NCBI RefSeq assembly: GCF_016097555.1
Contig: NC_054712.1
Location: 47,090,571-47,154,570, forward strand
Length of the DNA: 64,000 nt
Source of the DNA: Gigantopelta aegis
Lineage: Eukaryota > Mollusca > Gastropoda > Neomphalida > Peltospiridae
Reading direction: 5' to 3'
Made by a program: the position numbers and the translations under genes
The notes under the pieces: generated by a model
The model's input: the letters and a program-made list of their open reading frames with translations, nothing else
Told to the model about the DNA's origin: nothing
Databases searched by the model: none
Shown: piece by piece, positions 1 through 13,214 of the stretch
How positions within the stretch are numbered: the stretch's first letter is position 1
Layout: every line of letters begins with the position of its first letter

Positions 1-2840
1 CCACTGTGAGTTGATTCCCTCAGATAATGTAAACACTCACACTCACCACTGTGAGTTGATTCCCTCAATGTAAACACTCACCACTGTGAGTTGATTCCCT
101 CAGACAATGTAAACACTCACCACTGTGAGTTGATTCCCTCAGACAATGTAAACACTCACCACTGTGAGTTGATTCCCTCATACAATGTAAACACCACTGT
201 GAGTTGATTTCCTCAGACAATGTAAAACACTCATCACTGTGAGTTGATTCCCTCAGACAATGTAAACACTCACCACTGTGAGTTGATTCCCTCAGACAAT
301 GTAAACACTCACCACTGTGAGTTGATTCCCTCAGACAATGTAAACACTCACCACTGTGAGTTGATTCCCTCAGATAATGTAAACACTCACCACTGTGAGT
401 TGATTCCCTCAGACAATGTAAACACTCACCACTGTGAGTTGATTCCCTCAGACAATCTAAAACACTCATCACTGAGTTGATTTCCTCAGACAATCTAAAA
501 CACTCACTCACCACTGTGAGTTGATTCCCTCAGATAATGTAAACACTCACCACTGTGAGTTGATTCCCTCAGATAATGTAAACACTCACTACTGTGAGTT
601 GATTCCCTCAGACAATCTAAAACACTCACCAGAGTTGATTCCCTCAGACAATGTAAACACTCACCACTGTGAGTTGATTCCCTCAATGTAAACACTCACC
701 ACTGTGAGTTGATTCCCTCATACAATGTAAACACTCACCACTGTGAGTTGATTCCCTCAGACAATGTAAACACTCACCACTGTGAGTTGATTCCCTCATA
801 CAATGTAAACACTCACCACTGTGAGTTGATTCCCTCAGACAATGTAAAACACTCACCACTGTGAGTTGATTCCCTCAGACAATGTAAACACTCACTACTG
901 TGAGTTGATTCCCTCAGACAATGTAAACACTCACTACTGTGAGTTGATTCCCTCAGACAATGTAAACACTCACCACTGTGAGTTGATTCCCTCAGACAAT
1001 GTAAACACTCACCACTGTGAGTTGATTCCCTCAGATAATGTAAACACTCACTACTGTGAGTTGATTTCCTCAGACAATGTAAACACTCACCACTGTGAGT
1101 TGATTCCCTCAGACAATGTAAAATACTCAACACTGTGAGTTGATTCGCTCAGATAATGTAAACACTCACCACTCGAGTTGATTCGCTCAGACAATCTAAA
1201 ACACTCACCACTGCGAGTTGATTCCCTCAGACAATGTAAACACTCACCACTGTGAGTTGATTCCCTCATACAATCTAAAACACTCACCACTGCGAGTTGA
1301 TTCCCTCAGACAATGTAAACACTCACAACTGTGAGTTGATTCCCTCAATGTAAGTTGATTCCCTCAGACAATGTAAACACTCACCACTGTGAGTTGATTC
1401 CCTCATACAATGTAAACACTCACCACTGTGAGTTGATTCCCTCAGACAATGTAAACACTCACCACTGTGAGTTGATTCCCTCAGACAATGTAAACACTCA
1501 CCACTGTGAGTTGATTCCCTCAGACAATGTAAAACACTCACCACTGTGAGTTGATTCCCTCAGACAATGTAAACACTCACTACTGTGAGTTGATTCCCTC
1601 AGACAATGTAAACACTCACTACTGTGAGTTGATTCCCTCAGACAATGTAAACACTCACCACTGTGAGTTGATTCCCTCAGATAATGTAAACACTCACCAC
1701 TGTGAGTTGATTTCCTCAGACAATGTAAACACTCACCACTGTGAGTTGATTCCCTCAGACAATGTAAAATATTCAACACTGCGAGTTGATTCGCTCAATC
1801 TAAAACACTCACCACTCGAGTTGATTCGCTCAGACAATCTAAAACACTCACCACTGCGAGTTGATTCCCTCAGACAATGTAAACACTCACCACTGTGAGT
1901 TGATTCCCTCATACAATCTAAAACACTCACCACAGTTGATTCCCTCAGACAATGTAAACACTCACAACTGTGAGTTGATTCCCTCAATGTAAACACTCAC
2001 CACTGTGAGTTGATTCCCTCATACAATGTAAACACTCACCACTGTGAGTTGATTCCCTCAGACAATGTAAACACTCACCACTGTGAGTTGATTCCCTCAT
2101 ACAATGTAAACACTCACCACTGCGAGTTGATTCCCTCAGACAATGTAAACACTCACCACTGTGAGTTGATTCCCTCATACAATGTAAACACTCACCACTG
2201 CGAGTTGATTCCCTCAGACAATGTAAAACACTCACCACTGTGAGTTGATTCCCTCAGACAATGTAAACACTCACCACTGTGAGTTGATTCCCTCAGACAA
2301 TGTAAACACTCACTACTGTGAGTTGATTCCCTCAGACAATGTAAACACTCACCACTGCGAGTTGATTCCCTCAGACAATGTAAAACACTCACCACTGTGA
2401 GTTGATTCCCTCAGACAATGTAAACACTCACCACTGTGAGTTGATTCCCTCAGACAATGTAAACACTCACCACTGTGAGTTGATTCCCTCAGACAATGTA
2501 AACACTCACCACTGTGAGTTGATTCCCTCAGATAATGTAAACACTCACTACTGTGAGTTGATTTCCTCAGACAATGTAAAATACTCAACACTGTGAGTTG
2601 ATTCGCTCAATCTAAAACACTCACCACTTGAGTTGATTCCCTCAGACAATGTAAACACTCACCACTGTGAGTTGATTCCCTCAGACAATGTAAAATACTC
2701 AACACTGTGAGTTGATTCTCTCAATCTAAAACACTCACCACTTGAGTTGATTCCCTCAGACAATGTAAACACTCACCACTGTGAGTTGATTCCCTCAGAC
2801 AATGTAAACACTCACCACTGTGAGTTGATTCCCTCAGACA
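1..2840. repeat. 39-bp minisatellite, about 70 units
   Basis: The plus-strand unit is CTCACCACTGTGAGTTGATT followed by CCCTCAGACAATGTAAACA. There are GACAATG/GATAATG/TACAATG variants and shorter units missing a few bases. Because 39 is a multiple of three, both strands stay open for long stretches; these frames are not genes. On the minus strand, the sense of ANKS6, nearly every unit contains GTGGTGAGTG, a strong donor. The array begins beyond the left edge of the window. Confidence 0.97.
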
Positions 2841-2870
2841 ATCAAGTGCTGGTCCAGTTTCTTCTCCAGT
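2816..2870 (-). CDS. ANKS6: ANKS6 candidate exon 13, running into the minisatellite
   Basis: A textbook acceptor (TTATTGTTTTTTTAG) at 2871-2872 opens the phase-0 frame that exon 12 requires: TGEETGPALDCLRESTHSG. The first donor (CACAGTG then GTGAGT) falls inside the first unit of the 39-bp array. That donor recurs in almost every later unit, so where the exon ends is unclear. The frame stays open to about 2724. I recognise no vertebrate counterpart for these residues, so this could be a chance exon. Confidence 0.45.
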
Positions 2871-5800
2871 CTAAAAAAACAATAAGATTTTAAGTTAAAT
2901 CTACCAAAACCACCACAAAAGCTAAAGTTTAGATAATGCAAACAAACTCAGCAAAGTGCAGAAATAGAAAATAGTTCACTAGCCCGCAAGACCAGAAGCA
3001 ATTAAAATGCACTAGTCCACCACAATTTCTACTAGTCTGCCAGCCTACAGAACAAATATTACTGTTTTACAATATTATAATATACACTGTCTCCACTTCA
3101 AATGATATATTATTAAGTACCCTTGGTAAGTGATTACCATCACATGGCAAACAAAATCAAGTCCTATACCTTGATTGACAAATCAATAAATATTTTAAAT
3201 ATTCTGATATAATTTGTTTTCACATTTTTCATATAGATTTACAAAATTCAAGTGACATCCTGCAAGTATTTAACAGAACAATCTATTCAAAACACACTGA
3301 CAACATACTTTCAACTATGACCGGCTCTTATCTGTTTCTATCGTCTACTAGTATTAGTCAGTCAGGAAAGAGAGATCACCCGTCGGACTGGTAGTTCCAT
3401 TTTTTAACTCGTCCATCACAAATTGTACTCGCATTTGTCGAGCGGGCGAGTACTCTCTGCAGCCCTGCTCAGTGAAAGACATGGGATTAAAGTTGAGACA
3501 ATGCTACTTATCTGGTGCTAGTGAGATAGAACGGGTTAAAAAAGAACTCACCTTGCCCGGTGTTGGTGAGGGAGAAGGGGTTAAAGTTGAGGTAGTGCTA
3601 TCTTTGGATGATGCGCTTTTGCCATGTGAGGACCTCTGGGGAGTGACAGAAGAGCTACCACTGGTTGAACTGTTTGGTGATGTTGTCGTGGAAACATTCC
3701 TAAACACTGCTGGAACAGACGAAGACTTTCGCCTTAAAAACACAAAACAAAAACATTAAAATCAGAATCTTTGAAAATGGTTGTCACAGTAACATGTTGA
3801 AATACAGCAATGTTTCATCCTTTGAAAGATAAAATGAGGTTACTCATTAATATACAAACATTTAAAACAGATAGAGAAGAAACTAGAGTTTAGTGAAAGG
3901 AAAAGCTGTGATTCTAAAAGATGATTATAATAAATTAGAATGAATGAATCTCTCAGCAAGCCATTTGAAATAGGATTCAACATAGTTAAAATGTGTTTAC
4001 CCAAAATGAATTTTTAATTTAATGATTTTGGGGATTATTAGATAAAATATTATTTACACACAAATAAACCCTTGTGGAGCCTGTAAAAAAATACCTTGGC
4101 ATGAAAAGTCTTGACGTGGGATGAGGCGGCATAAACGGCGGTCGAGAGATTGGAATGTGAGGACTCGGCACAAACAGAGGTTCCTGAATGAAGTTACCTG
4201 AAAACAGTAAACATTACACTATACAAAAGGGTGCGGGAAGTAGCTGAGTGGTAAAGTGCTCACCTGATGTTCGGTCTGTCTTGGATTGATCCCCGTCGGT
4301 GACCCAGTGGGCTAATTTTCATTCCAGCCAGTGCACTACAACTTGTATGTGATATTCTGCATGTGGAATGGGGCATATAAAAGATCCCTTGCTACTAATG
4401 GAAACAGGTAGTGGGTTTCCTCTCTAAGACTATATGTCAGAATTACCAAATATATGAAATCTAATAGCCGATGATTAATAAATCAATGTGCTCTAGTGGT
4501 GTTGTTAAACAAAACAAACTAACTTTTAACTACACAGACATGGCTAAAATATACTGAAGACCAAAAGAAACACAGTTTGTAATTAGAACATGTTTACTGG
4601 ATTACAAATGCTCAATCTTGTGAAATGATAAAATGCTATATCAACCCAGGGACAGCTCAGGGTCAGCATAAAATTTCGCCAAATTATTTACCACAACTTT
4701 AAAAATTACAGAAACCCAGTTATTTTCTATCAAAATTTCATGAAATTATTTCGCCAAATTAAAATAAATTTCGCCAATTGTTTTTGAAATTCGCAATTGG
4801 TATTACAGCTGGAAATTATGTTTGCGTTTCTTTTGGTGTTCAGAATAGATCGATGTGTATTTTATGTTCAGAATTCACTGTATCTCTTGATGCTTTATTT
4901 GCAGAAGTTACTAAGCCTATAATATGTGATAGCAGTGGATTCCTTTCTTTCTCTTCAGACCCTGTGTTGAAATAACCATGTTTTCAGTCTTTGCCATAAG
5001 TAAAATCAAGGTGAGCTGAAATGGTGCTATGCATGCAATTACATAAAGATTCAATGAATGAATGAATGAATGAATGTTTAACGACACCCCAGCACGAAAA
5101 ATACATCGGCTATTGGGTGTCAAACTATGGTAATGCAAATAAATAAAGTGATGATCAACATCAACATAAAAATTCAAGGTTTAAACAAAAACAGTGTAAA
5201 GAACTGTGCAAAAATACAAATATCACAGAATTTTACGGACACCGAATTTTACTCTAAATTTCAATTTGTGCTGTATTGGCCATTCTCAAAGAGAATGTTA
5301 CACCCCTGCACCACGGTGAGGTTACAGCACGCGCAGGGGTAAAGATTCAAATAAAATACATTAATTTTTTTTTATTGCAAGGCGATCAATTTATCACTCT
5401 CCTAAAACTTTCCAGTCCTGGAAAAGACAGTGTTATACACCAAAAAGCTATAGTTTAAAATATTGTTAAACAATTATTCCTTTCTTGTCCCTATATCTTC
5501 ACAGTGAATAAACTGTTCACAAGGTTCATGGCTGCCTACCACAACACTAGCATCCAAATTACTGAAAATAATTACATAAACATTTAACATAATATAACAT
5601 GTCTTGGAGCATTATTTACTGGCGACACTATATATATATATATCAGGGGTGAGGAAAAGCCCTTTTTTTCCCAGTCTGGGACTGATTCTCGATCTCTGAG
5701 ACCGAAATTATTTTTTAAAAACGTGCATTTGCCGTTCCCACTTTTGTCATTTTTGTCGGTCCGAACCACCTGTCCTTTTCTATTATAGGAACAAATTCCC

Positions 5801-8800
5801 ATCCGCCAATTGGATCGGCCTGCCCAGACATTGGTATCTTGTGCATGATTTAAAATAATAGTAAATAAATAAATAGTGGTGTTTCAGATGTCTGTGATTT
5901 TAAAGTCTGCCATAAGTAGGACCTACAATCAATCTACTGCCACTAGGCTAGACATTTGTCAAAGCCGCTGAGCTGGTCACGAGATAAAACAGACGTTAAC
6001 AATAACATCATTCTTGGTGAAAAAGCTACCAAGGTATTACACCCCAATTAAAACAAAGGACCCAGAGTTTGCAACTGGTCACAATCAACACATGTCAACA
6101 ACGCCTGTGTACGAAGCTCTGTCGCCAGTGTCGGGTCGAGTGTCCGAGTCAGACTCCGAGGCAAGAGGCTGTTGTGATATACAAAACTGCTTGAAATAGC
6201 ATAAAATATTCTGAAATAATCTATAAATGTGTTTCTTGACTTCAATGTAGTGTATCAAATAATTATAAAGGACTTTAAAAAAAAGAAAAAAGGTTTAAAC
6301 CTTTTTTTTTTAAAGTGGGAGTGAGCTGGAATAGCTAAACTGGCTATCTTTAGAGCCAATCGGCGACAACGTTATTAATTGCTTTGTCTAAACGTGTGCT
6401 AGCTAAAGTTGTCAAACGCTCCAACGGTGTTATTGTTTATTAATTTTCAGGATAGTACTGAATACTGGTACTTTTTAAACATATATGGGAGTTAAAATGC
6501 ATAACTTTTATTCCTTTTTTATATTATTTATTCCATTATGTAAAATATATATAGTTTTTTTGACTGATGTGATCAAACATTTTGTTTTTCTTTCATGTTT
6601 TGATGTTTATCGTTTCGCGTTCATGGTTCAAGATAAAAATATACAAATGCCACTATGATTTTGTTTTTAAAACACTATTTGGTAAACATCACCTTTTAAA
6701 TGTTTTTCTAATTTTTATTTGTATTCCTTTCTCACCCCCCCCCCCCCCTCCCCCGGGACCGATTGACAATTTTATTTTCCCCCACCCCTGGGGCATGACA
6801 AATTCCTTTTGTTTGGTAACACACAGGACAGGCAGGCCTACGTACCTGGTGGTCGACTTTCAAACATCTTCACTGGATTGCCAACGGTCTGGTTTGACGT
6901 CTGGAGAATAATTATATACAGTATTACAATCGACTAACAAATCATTTATCATTTTAATGTAAAACATGTGAGCTGTAAAATATGCCAGCAACTGAGGGGA
7001 AGGGGTGGAGGAGAGGCAGTTATATTAATTTGCCTTTCAACAGGGGGAAGGGGAGAGAAATATTCTGGCCATCTTTTTTTTCACAGATGAAGGAACCAGT
7101 TATGGTTTCATACAATTTGTAAATTCCATGACTTTTTCAAATTCTTTAAAAGATAAACATAATTTTATAATATTAGAGTGTTTATGTGAATTACTAATCT
7201 TTTATAATAATTGTAATTTTAAAAGAGACACATTTTCATTTTCCCAACAAATTTTCAGTTTGCATGTCTTTTTATAACCCACCTCAAAATTCCATAACTT
7301 TCCAGGCCTGTAAAATTACATTTTAATTTTACTAATTCTGTGAATTTTCAGGATTTCTATGACCTGTACATACAGGTATCTCACATCTATGGAATAATTT
7401 TTTTTTTTAATTAAATGAGTAGCAGGATAAAAGTGTAGAAACCCACCAGTGTGCTACTGCTGTCTTCATCCGATGACTTTAAATTCTGCCAGTTGTACAT
7501 TTTGCGGCTTTGATCGGTTCCATCCAAGGCGAAGGTGGGAGGAGGTAAAAATGGGGGAATTACTGGTTTCAGAGTTTCATTGGCCAGCGTAGAATGTGGG
7601 GGATTAATATCCTGCAAACAACATCACAAAACAGTGTAATAATAACAACATTACAATGTGATAACCTAATAATCAATGAATATAATCTAATAACAGTTTA
7701 ACAATGTAATACCTTAATACCCTACTAATGTAATAACTTGATAACAATATGGCAGTGTAATAGCCTAATAACTCATTTGAATATAGCTTTATCAATAGGA
7801 AAATACTATATGAATTGGTGCAATAACATAACACTAACCAGAAATCAAATATATTACATTTAATCATAGTACATGTTTTATTAACAGCAAAGTAAAATTT
7901 TTATTACTGGTGCAGTAAATGTTTTTTACTGGCATAATAACTATTTATTACCAGCATAGTAAATGATTTATTACCAGCATAGTAAATAATTTATTACCAG
8001 TATAGTAAATGTTTTATTACCAGTGTTACGAATATTTTATTACCAGCGTGTACACAGATGCACTTTTCTTCGTCTCAAGCATCATGCATTCATAGCTTGT
8101 CATTGATAAAGCAGTTGGCATTGGGTCCAGCAGTTTCTTTGTTTCCACTCGAGCCGACTGAATCTGCAACTGAAGAGAAAGTTAACTGTCATTTACATAA
8201 TTTATTTGCCACTGTACTTGTATAATGAGATTGTGTAATAAATATTCACTCCATTTAATTGAGCATCTTTTAACCCATTTAAAACATTAATTAATCAATT
8301 GAACAAATTTTTTATTAAGATTCAGGAAGAATTAAAAACAAAATCTCCTTTTTAATAGGTGTGGGATGTAGTCTGGCAGTATAACGCTCACCTGTTGCAT
8401 GATCAATCTACAGGGCTTCTAGATTATGGTAGCCCCACTGCCATGGCTAGTGATATTCAGTGTTGGGCTAGTAAATAACTACTATCACCATGCCAGACAG
8501 GGCTTCTAGATTATGGTAGCCCCACTGCCATGGCTAGTGATATTCAGTGTTGGGCTAGTTAATAACTACTATCACCATGCCAGACAGGGCTTCTAGATTA
8601 TGGTAGCCCCACTGCCATGGCTAGTGATATTCAGTGTTGGGCTAGTAAATAACTACTATCACCATGCCAGACAAGGCTTCTAGATTATGGTAGCCCCACT
8701 GCCATGGCTAGTGATATTCAGTGTTGGGCTAGTTAATAACTACTATCACCATGCCAGACAGGGCTTCTAGATTATGGTAGCCCCACTGCCATGGCTAGTG

Positions 8801-11800
8801 ATATTCAGTGTTGGGATAGTTAATAACTACTATCACCATGCCAGACAAGGCTTCTAGATTATTGTAGCCCCACTGCCATGGCTAGTGATATTCAGTGTTG
8901 GGCTAGTTAATAACTACTATCACCATGCCAGACAGGGCTTCTAGATTATGGTAGCCCCACTGCCATGGCTAGTGATATTCAGTGTTGGGCTAGTAAATAA
9001 CTACTATCACCATGCCAGACAAGGCTTCTAGATTATGGTAGCCCCACTGCCATGGCTAGTGATATTCAGTGTTGGGCTAGTAAATAACTACTATCACCAT
9101 GCCAGACAAGGCTTCTAGATTAAGGTAGCCCCACTGCCATGGCTAGTAATATTCAGTGTTGGGCTAGTTAATAACTACTATCACCATGCCAGACAGGGCT
9201 TCTAGATTATGGTAGCCCCACTGCCATGGCTAGTGATATTCAGTGTTGGGCTAGTAAATAACTACTATCACCATGCCAGACAGGGCTTCTAGATTATGGT
9301 AGCCCCACTGCCATGGCTAGTGATATTCAGTGTTGGGCTAGTAAATAACTACTATAACTAGCCCGACAACAAGTGGAAAAAAACCCTTGTCAAATGCTGC
9401 ATTTAACTCCTATTTTGTTAATATGAATATCCTGCCCCCTCTTCCAACCCCCAATCTAAGAGTTTTTAAGCTCTATCTCCCTCTTTAAGTGACATATCTT
9501 ATTATTACCGGTACTATTAGTAAAATTGTATTTATTTAAAGTAGGGCTAGTAAATTTTTAATCATGGCTAGTAAATGTTTTAAATCACTGATCCCATGGC
9601 TAGTGGATTTTATAAAATTCTAAAAGCCCTGATCTAGGATTGATCCCTCTCAGTGGGCTATTTCTTGTTACAGACAGTGCTCCAAAACTGTTGTAACAAT
9701 GGCAATGATGTGTTGTATCCAACCTTCTGACCTGATGAGATGCTATTTTACTCTGTAGTATTATTAGACATTTAAAGCTACCCCTATCACTTGCTTAGAT
9801 ACCGTGAGAATAGTTCAGTCATTTCATGCAGTGAGTACAACATTCCAGTGACTGACAAACAAGTACCTCAGGAGATTTAGGGGGTTTCAGTGTGAGGTCT
9901 TGCACAGATGTTGAGGTATGAAGAGGCATCGGATTCAAGCGGTTCTGCATGCTGAATGTACGACCCAGTTTCAAGTTCCGGAATCGATTAGATAATCTGC
10001 TCCACCAGGCCTGGAAGAGATAAACATGTATGTTTAAAGAGACATCAACAACAGTTCTGTGTGGAAGAGAAAAGTTTAAACAAACATCAACAACAGCTCC
10101 CGGAAGAGATATACATTTAAATAGACATTAATTTTTTATTTTTTTTAAATGTTTTATTTAACGACGCACTCAACACATTTTATTTACGGTTATATGGAAT
10201 CAGACATATGGTTAAGGACCACACAGATTTTGAGAGGAAACCCGCTGTTGCCACTACATGGGCTACTCTTTCCGATTAGCAGCAAGGGATCTTTTATTTG
10301 CGCTTCCCACAGGCAGGATAGCACAGACCATGGCCTTTGTTGAACCAGTTATGGATCACTGGTCGGTGCAAGTGGTTTACACCTACCCATTAAGCCTTGC
10401 GGAGCACTCACTCAGGGTTTGGAGTCGGTATCTGGATTAAAAATCCCATGCCTCGACTGGAATCCGAACCCAGTACCTACCAGCCTGTAGACCGATGGCC
10501 TACCACGACGCCACCGAGGCCGGTAAATAGACATTAATAACAGTTCCTACATGTACAACCATTTTTATTGTTTAGCTAACTGAAAGTTGAATTTAGGGTC
10601 ATGTTTTCTCATTACATTTGCCAAAATCCCTCTAAACTGCACGATTGTAGGAAAGAAAGAAACAGGAAACAAAGTAACAGGAAAAAAAGAAACGGAAAGA
10701 AAGAAACACTACATTTTTACTAAAATTCCTTTTTTTTTTAAATTTATTTATATATAATATTTCCCAATTAACCCACCCAATTGAGTTTTAATTGTCATTG
10801 AGTCCTTGACCTATCCAATGGGTTCTTTAAATGTCTCAATTATCATTGTCTTTAAGAAGCCCTTTAAGAAGCCATTCTCTAATTGACCCATTCAAAGGAC
10901 AATCCCTTCTCTTTATGTCCTCAGATCTATCCCTTTATCTTATCCCATATATGGCCTCCCAGATGGCTTCCAACTTAATTACCCATCATATCAATATAAA
11001 AGATGTGAGGGAGCACCATTCCTCAGAATCATTAATGCCATCATTAGAATAAATAGCACAAGTATATGAATTTTTTTTACAATGGAGGTCATCAAGAGTC
11101 AGAAAGGTTATCATGGCCACATGTATACCAAGTTAGCTACTAGGAAGAACAAGATTTGGTGGAAGTGCTCCAAGAAAGTCAGTCTTAGAATGTATAAGGG
11201 TGCATGTACTGTATATGATTTTATTTATATTTTATATTTCTGAAATGCAATGATGTGTTAATGAATGCGATTTAATTGGAGGGATGGGCAGAAAATCTTG
11301 TATATTTCTTAAGATCACAATAAAAATTATAGGAGGGGTCTAAGGTTTGAATATCAATATTTCCAGGACCGTGTCAATGGTTCCAAGTCCATTCCTGAGT
11401 TTTTGCATGGAGTCGGACACAACATTCACATTACCAAGTGCTTATGACCTCAATTATACAAAGAAATTCATATATGAGAATAAAATTGTCAACAAAGTAT
11501 GAAATAAAACTGTTTCTTTCTTTCCGTTTCTTTTTTTCCTAGCCAAAATTGTTTCTTTCTTTCCTGTTTCTTTCTTTCCGTTTACCAAACTGCACATCCA
11601 CAGGACCAAGTAAAATGTCTGATTTTAAAGGGTTATCGGTTTACAGAGCTTTTGTTCTGTACTGATATATAAAAAGGGACTGTGAAAACATCTGTTTTGA
11701 GGTAATTCCAGTTTACAGAGGGTCCTGTTTAGAGGGGTTTCACTGTACTTGGGGTCTAGCTAAGACCCTGTAGTACCATACGTCAGACTAAATAATCATT

Positions 11801-13175
11801 CTTACCTTCAAACCACTCTTTGGTTGATCTTCCATGCTAAAATAAATCAGAAGAATATGATAAAGCTATACACAAAATGTCAGCTCAATATCTTGAGGCA
11901 TTATGAAAATAATAATCTGGAAAACTATGTGGTACAGACAGGTGGACAGATACATTGACAGAAGGACAGAAATGAAACCTGTAGTCCTCTTTGGTTGGAC
12001 CAGTAGGGGACTAATAAAAATACTAAAATATTTATGTAATCCATCACAAATCGTTAATCAAGCAATAACAATGATAATTCCTATTTTATTTAATTAGGTA
12101 AATCATAAAAAAAGAAAAAGAGGCATTTGTAATTAGTTTTAATAATTTTGTTAGTTTTTCAATACGCTAAAAAATTTAATTTAGTGCATTCACAATTTTT
12201 TTTTAACAAAATGACAACAATACCAATCCCTATTCTATTTATTTAGGTAAATCATAAAACACAAAAAAGATATTTGTAATCAGTTCTATGGATTTGTGTC
12301 AACAGACTGTATACAAACAGGAATTGATGGTTTGATGTACCTGAAGTCTGGAGGGAGCGTGGCACAAACACTGCCATTTTGTTTGACCCAGTTCTTCTTC
12401 GTCTTATCCAGCTTAGTTACCTGCATGGCCTTTGAAGCCAACAGTCGTAACAATTCTGTGTCAACATCATCTTTAAAAAGAAATTTAATTAATGCTATCT
12501 AAAAAGTAACCCAAACAACAGTTACATCATCTGAAAACATGACATGTAACAGTATAGGAATATTTCTGATATAAACAGATCTCAAATCAAATATAAAAAC
12601 TTTTGCCATGATGAACTTAATATGTTCTACCAATTTTGAAATTCTTTAAGACACTAGACTAGAACTTAATTCTATATTCTAAAAAACAAAGAATAAAAGA
12701 AATTCCAGTTACCAATAAGAGAGGCCATATCAAATGCAGTACAGCCATTTTTAGCTTGGATATTAACATCAGCCCCATTGTTGAGTAGGAACATTGCAAC
12801 AGTCTTCTTCCTGCAACAAATAAATAAACCATATTTATTAAGACAAAATATTAAGTTGTCTTATACCTGGAGCAATTCATAATATAATTGATTAATTTAT
12901 CATTCTGGTTGGAAAAAACTATTAACTATCTATTCTATTCTATTCTATTCTAGTCTATCTATCTATCTATTTAATCAATAAAGTAATATAATTATCATAT
13001 GGTCAAACATCAGTGTTTACGTCTCAAATTGACGGAAACGAAAAACACAAAAGTAAGGTTGTTGGTGTTGTGCATGTAACAAAGCAGTAAAACAATCTAT
13101 TTTTAGAAAGGTATTTCCCTCTGTCACACACACACAGAGTGCACGTGCGTGAGAGAGAAAGAGAGGGAGTGAGAG

Positions 13176-13214
<39 letters not shown>

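Noticed and set aside
65-2596. Many open frames of 60-150 codons (LRESTHSGECLHC and IPSDNVNTHHCEL repeats)
   Set aside because: They exist only because the minisatellite unit is 39 bp. There is no start context or homology, and both strands are equally open. Only the part next to 2870 could be exonic.
1-2840. Regular short repeats suggesting a CRISPR array
   Set aside because: The units abut with no unique spacers, in animal DNA with introns: a minisatellite.
3370-3470. Possible extra ANKS6 exon after CTCTGCAG
   Set aside because: It is open in phase 0 for only about 26 codons and hits a stop before any donor; the sequence looks repeat-derived.
3472-3759. Plus-strand 95-codon frame
   Set aside because: Shadow of ANKS6 exon 12, which has splice sites and homology on the minus strand.
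6014-6199. GC-rich patch with open frames on both strands
   Set aside because: No splice borders in the phase ANKS6 needs (exon 10 at 6846-6900 already satisfies it) and no family recognised.
7673-7867. AT-rich frames in introns (also 13696-13893, 33206-33466, 61018-61245)
   Set aside because: Low-complexity hydrophobic translations typical of AT-rich introns, without homology or codon bias.
10831-11052. 73-codon frame inside the MULE relic
   Set aside because: Ser/Leu-rich, no recognisable domain; only the FLYWCH piece downstream is supported.
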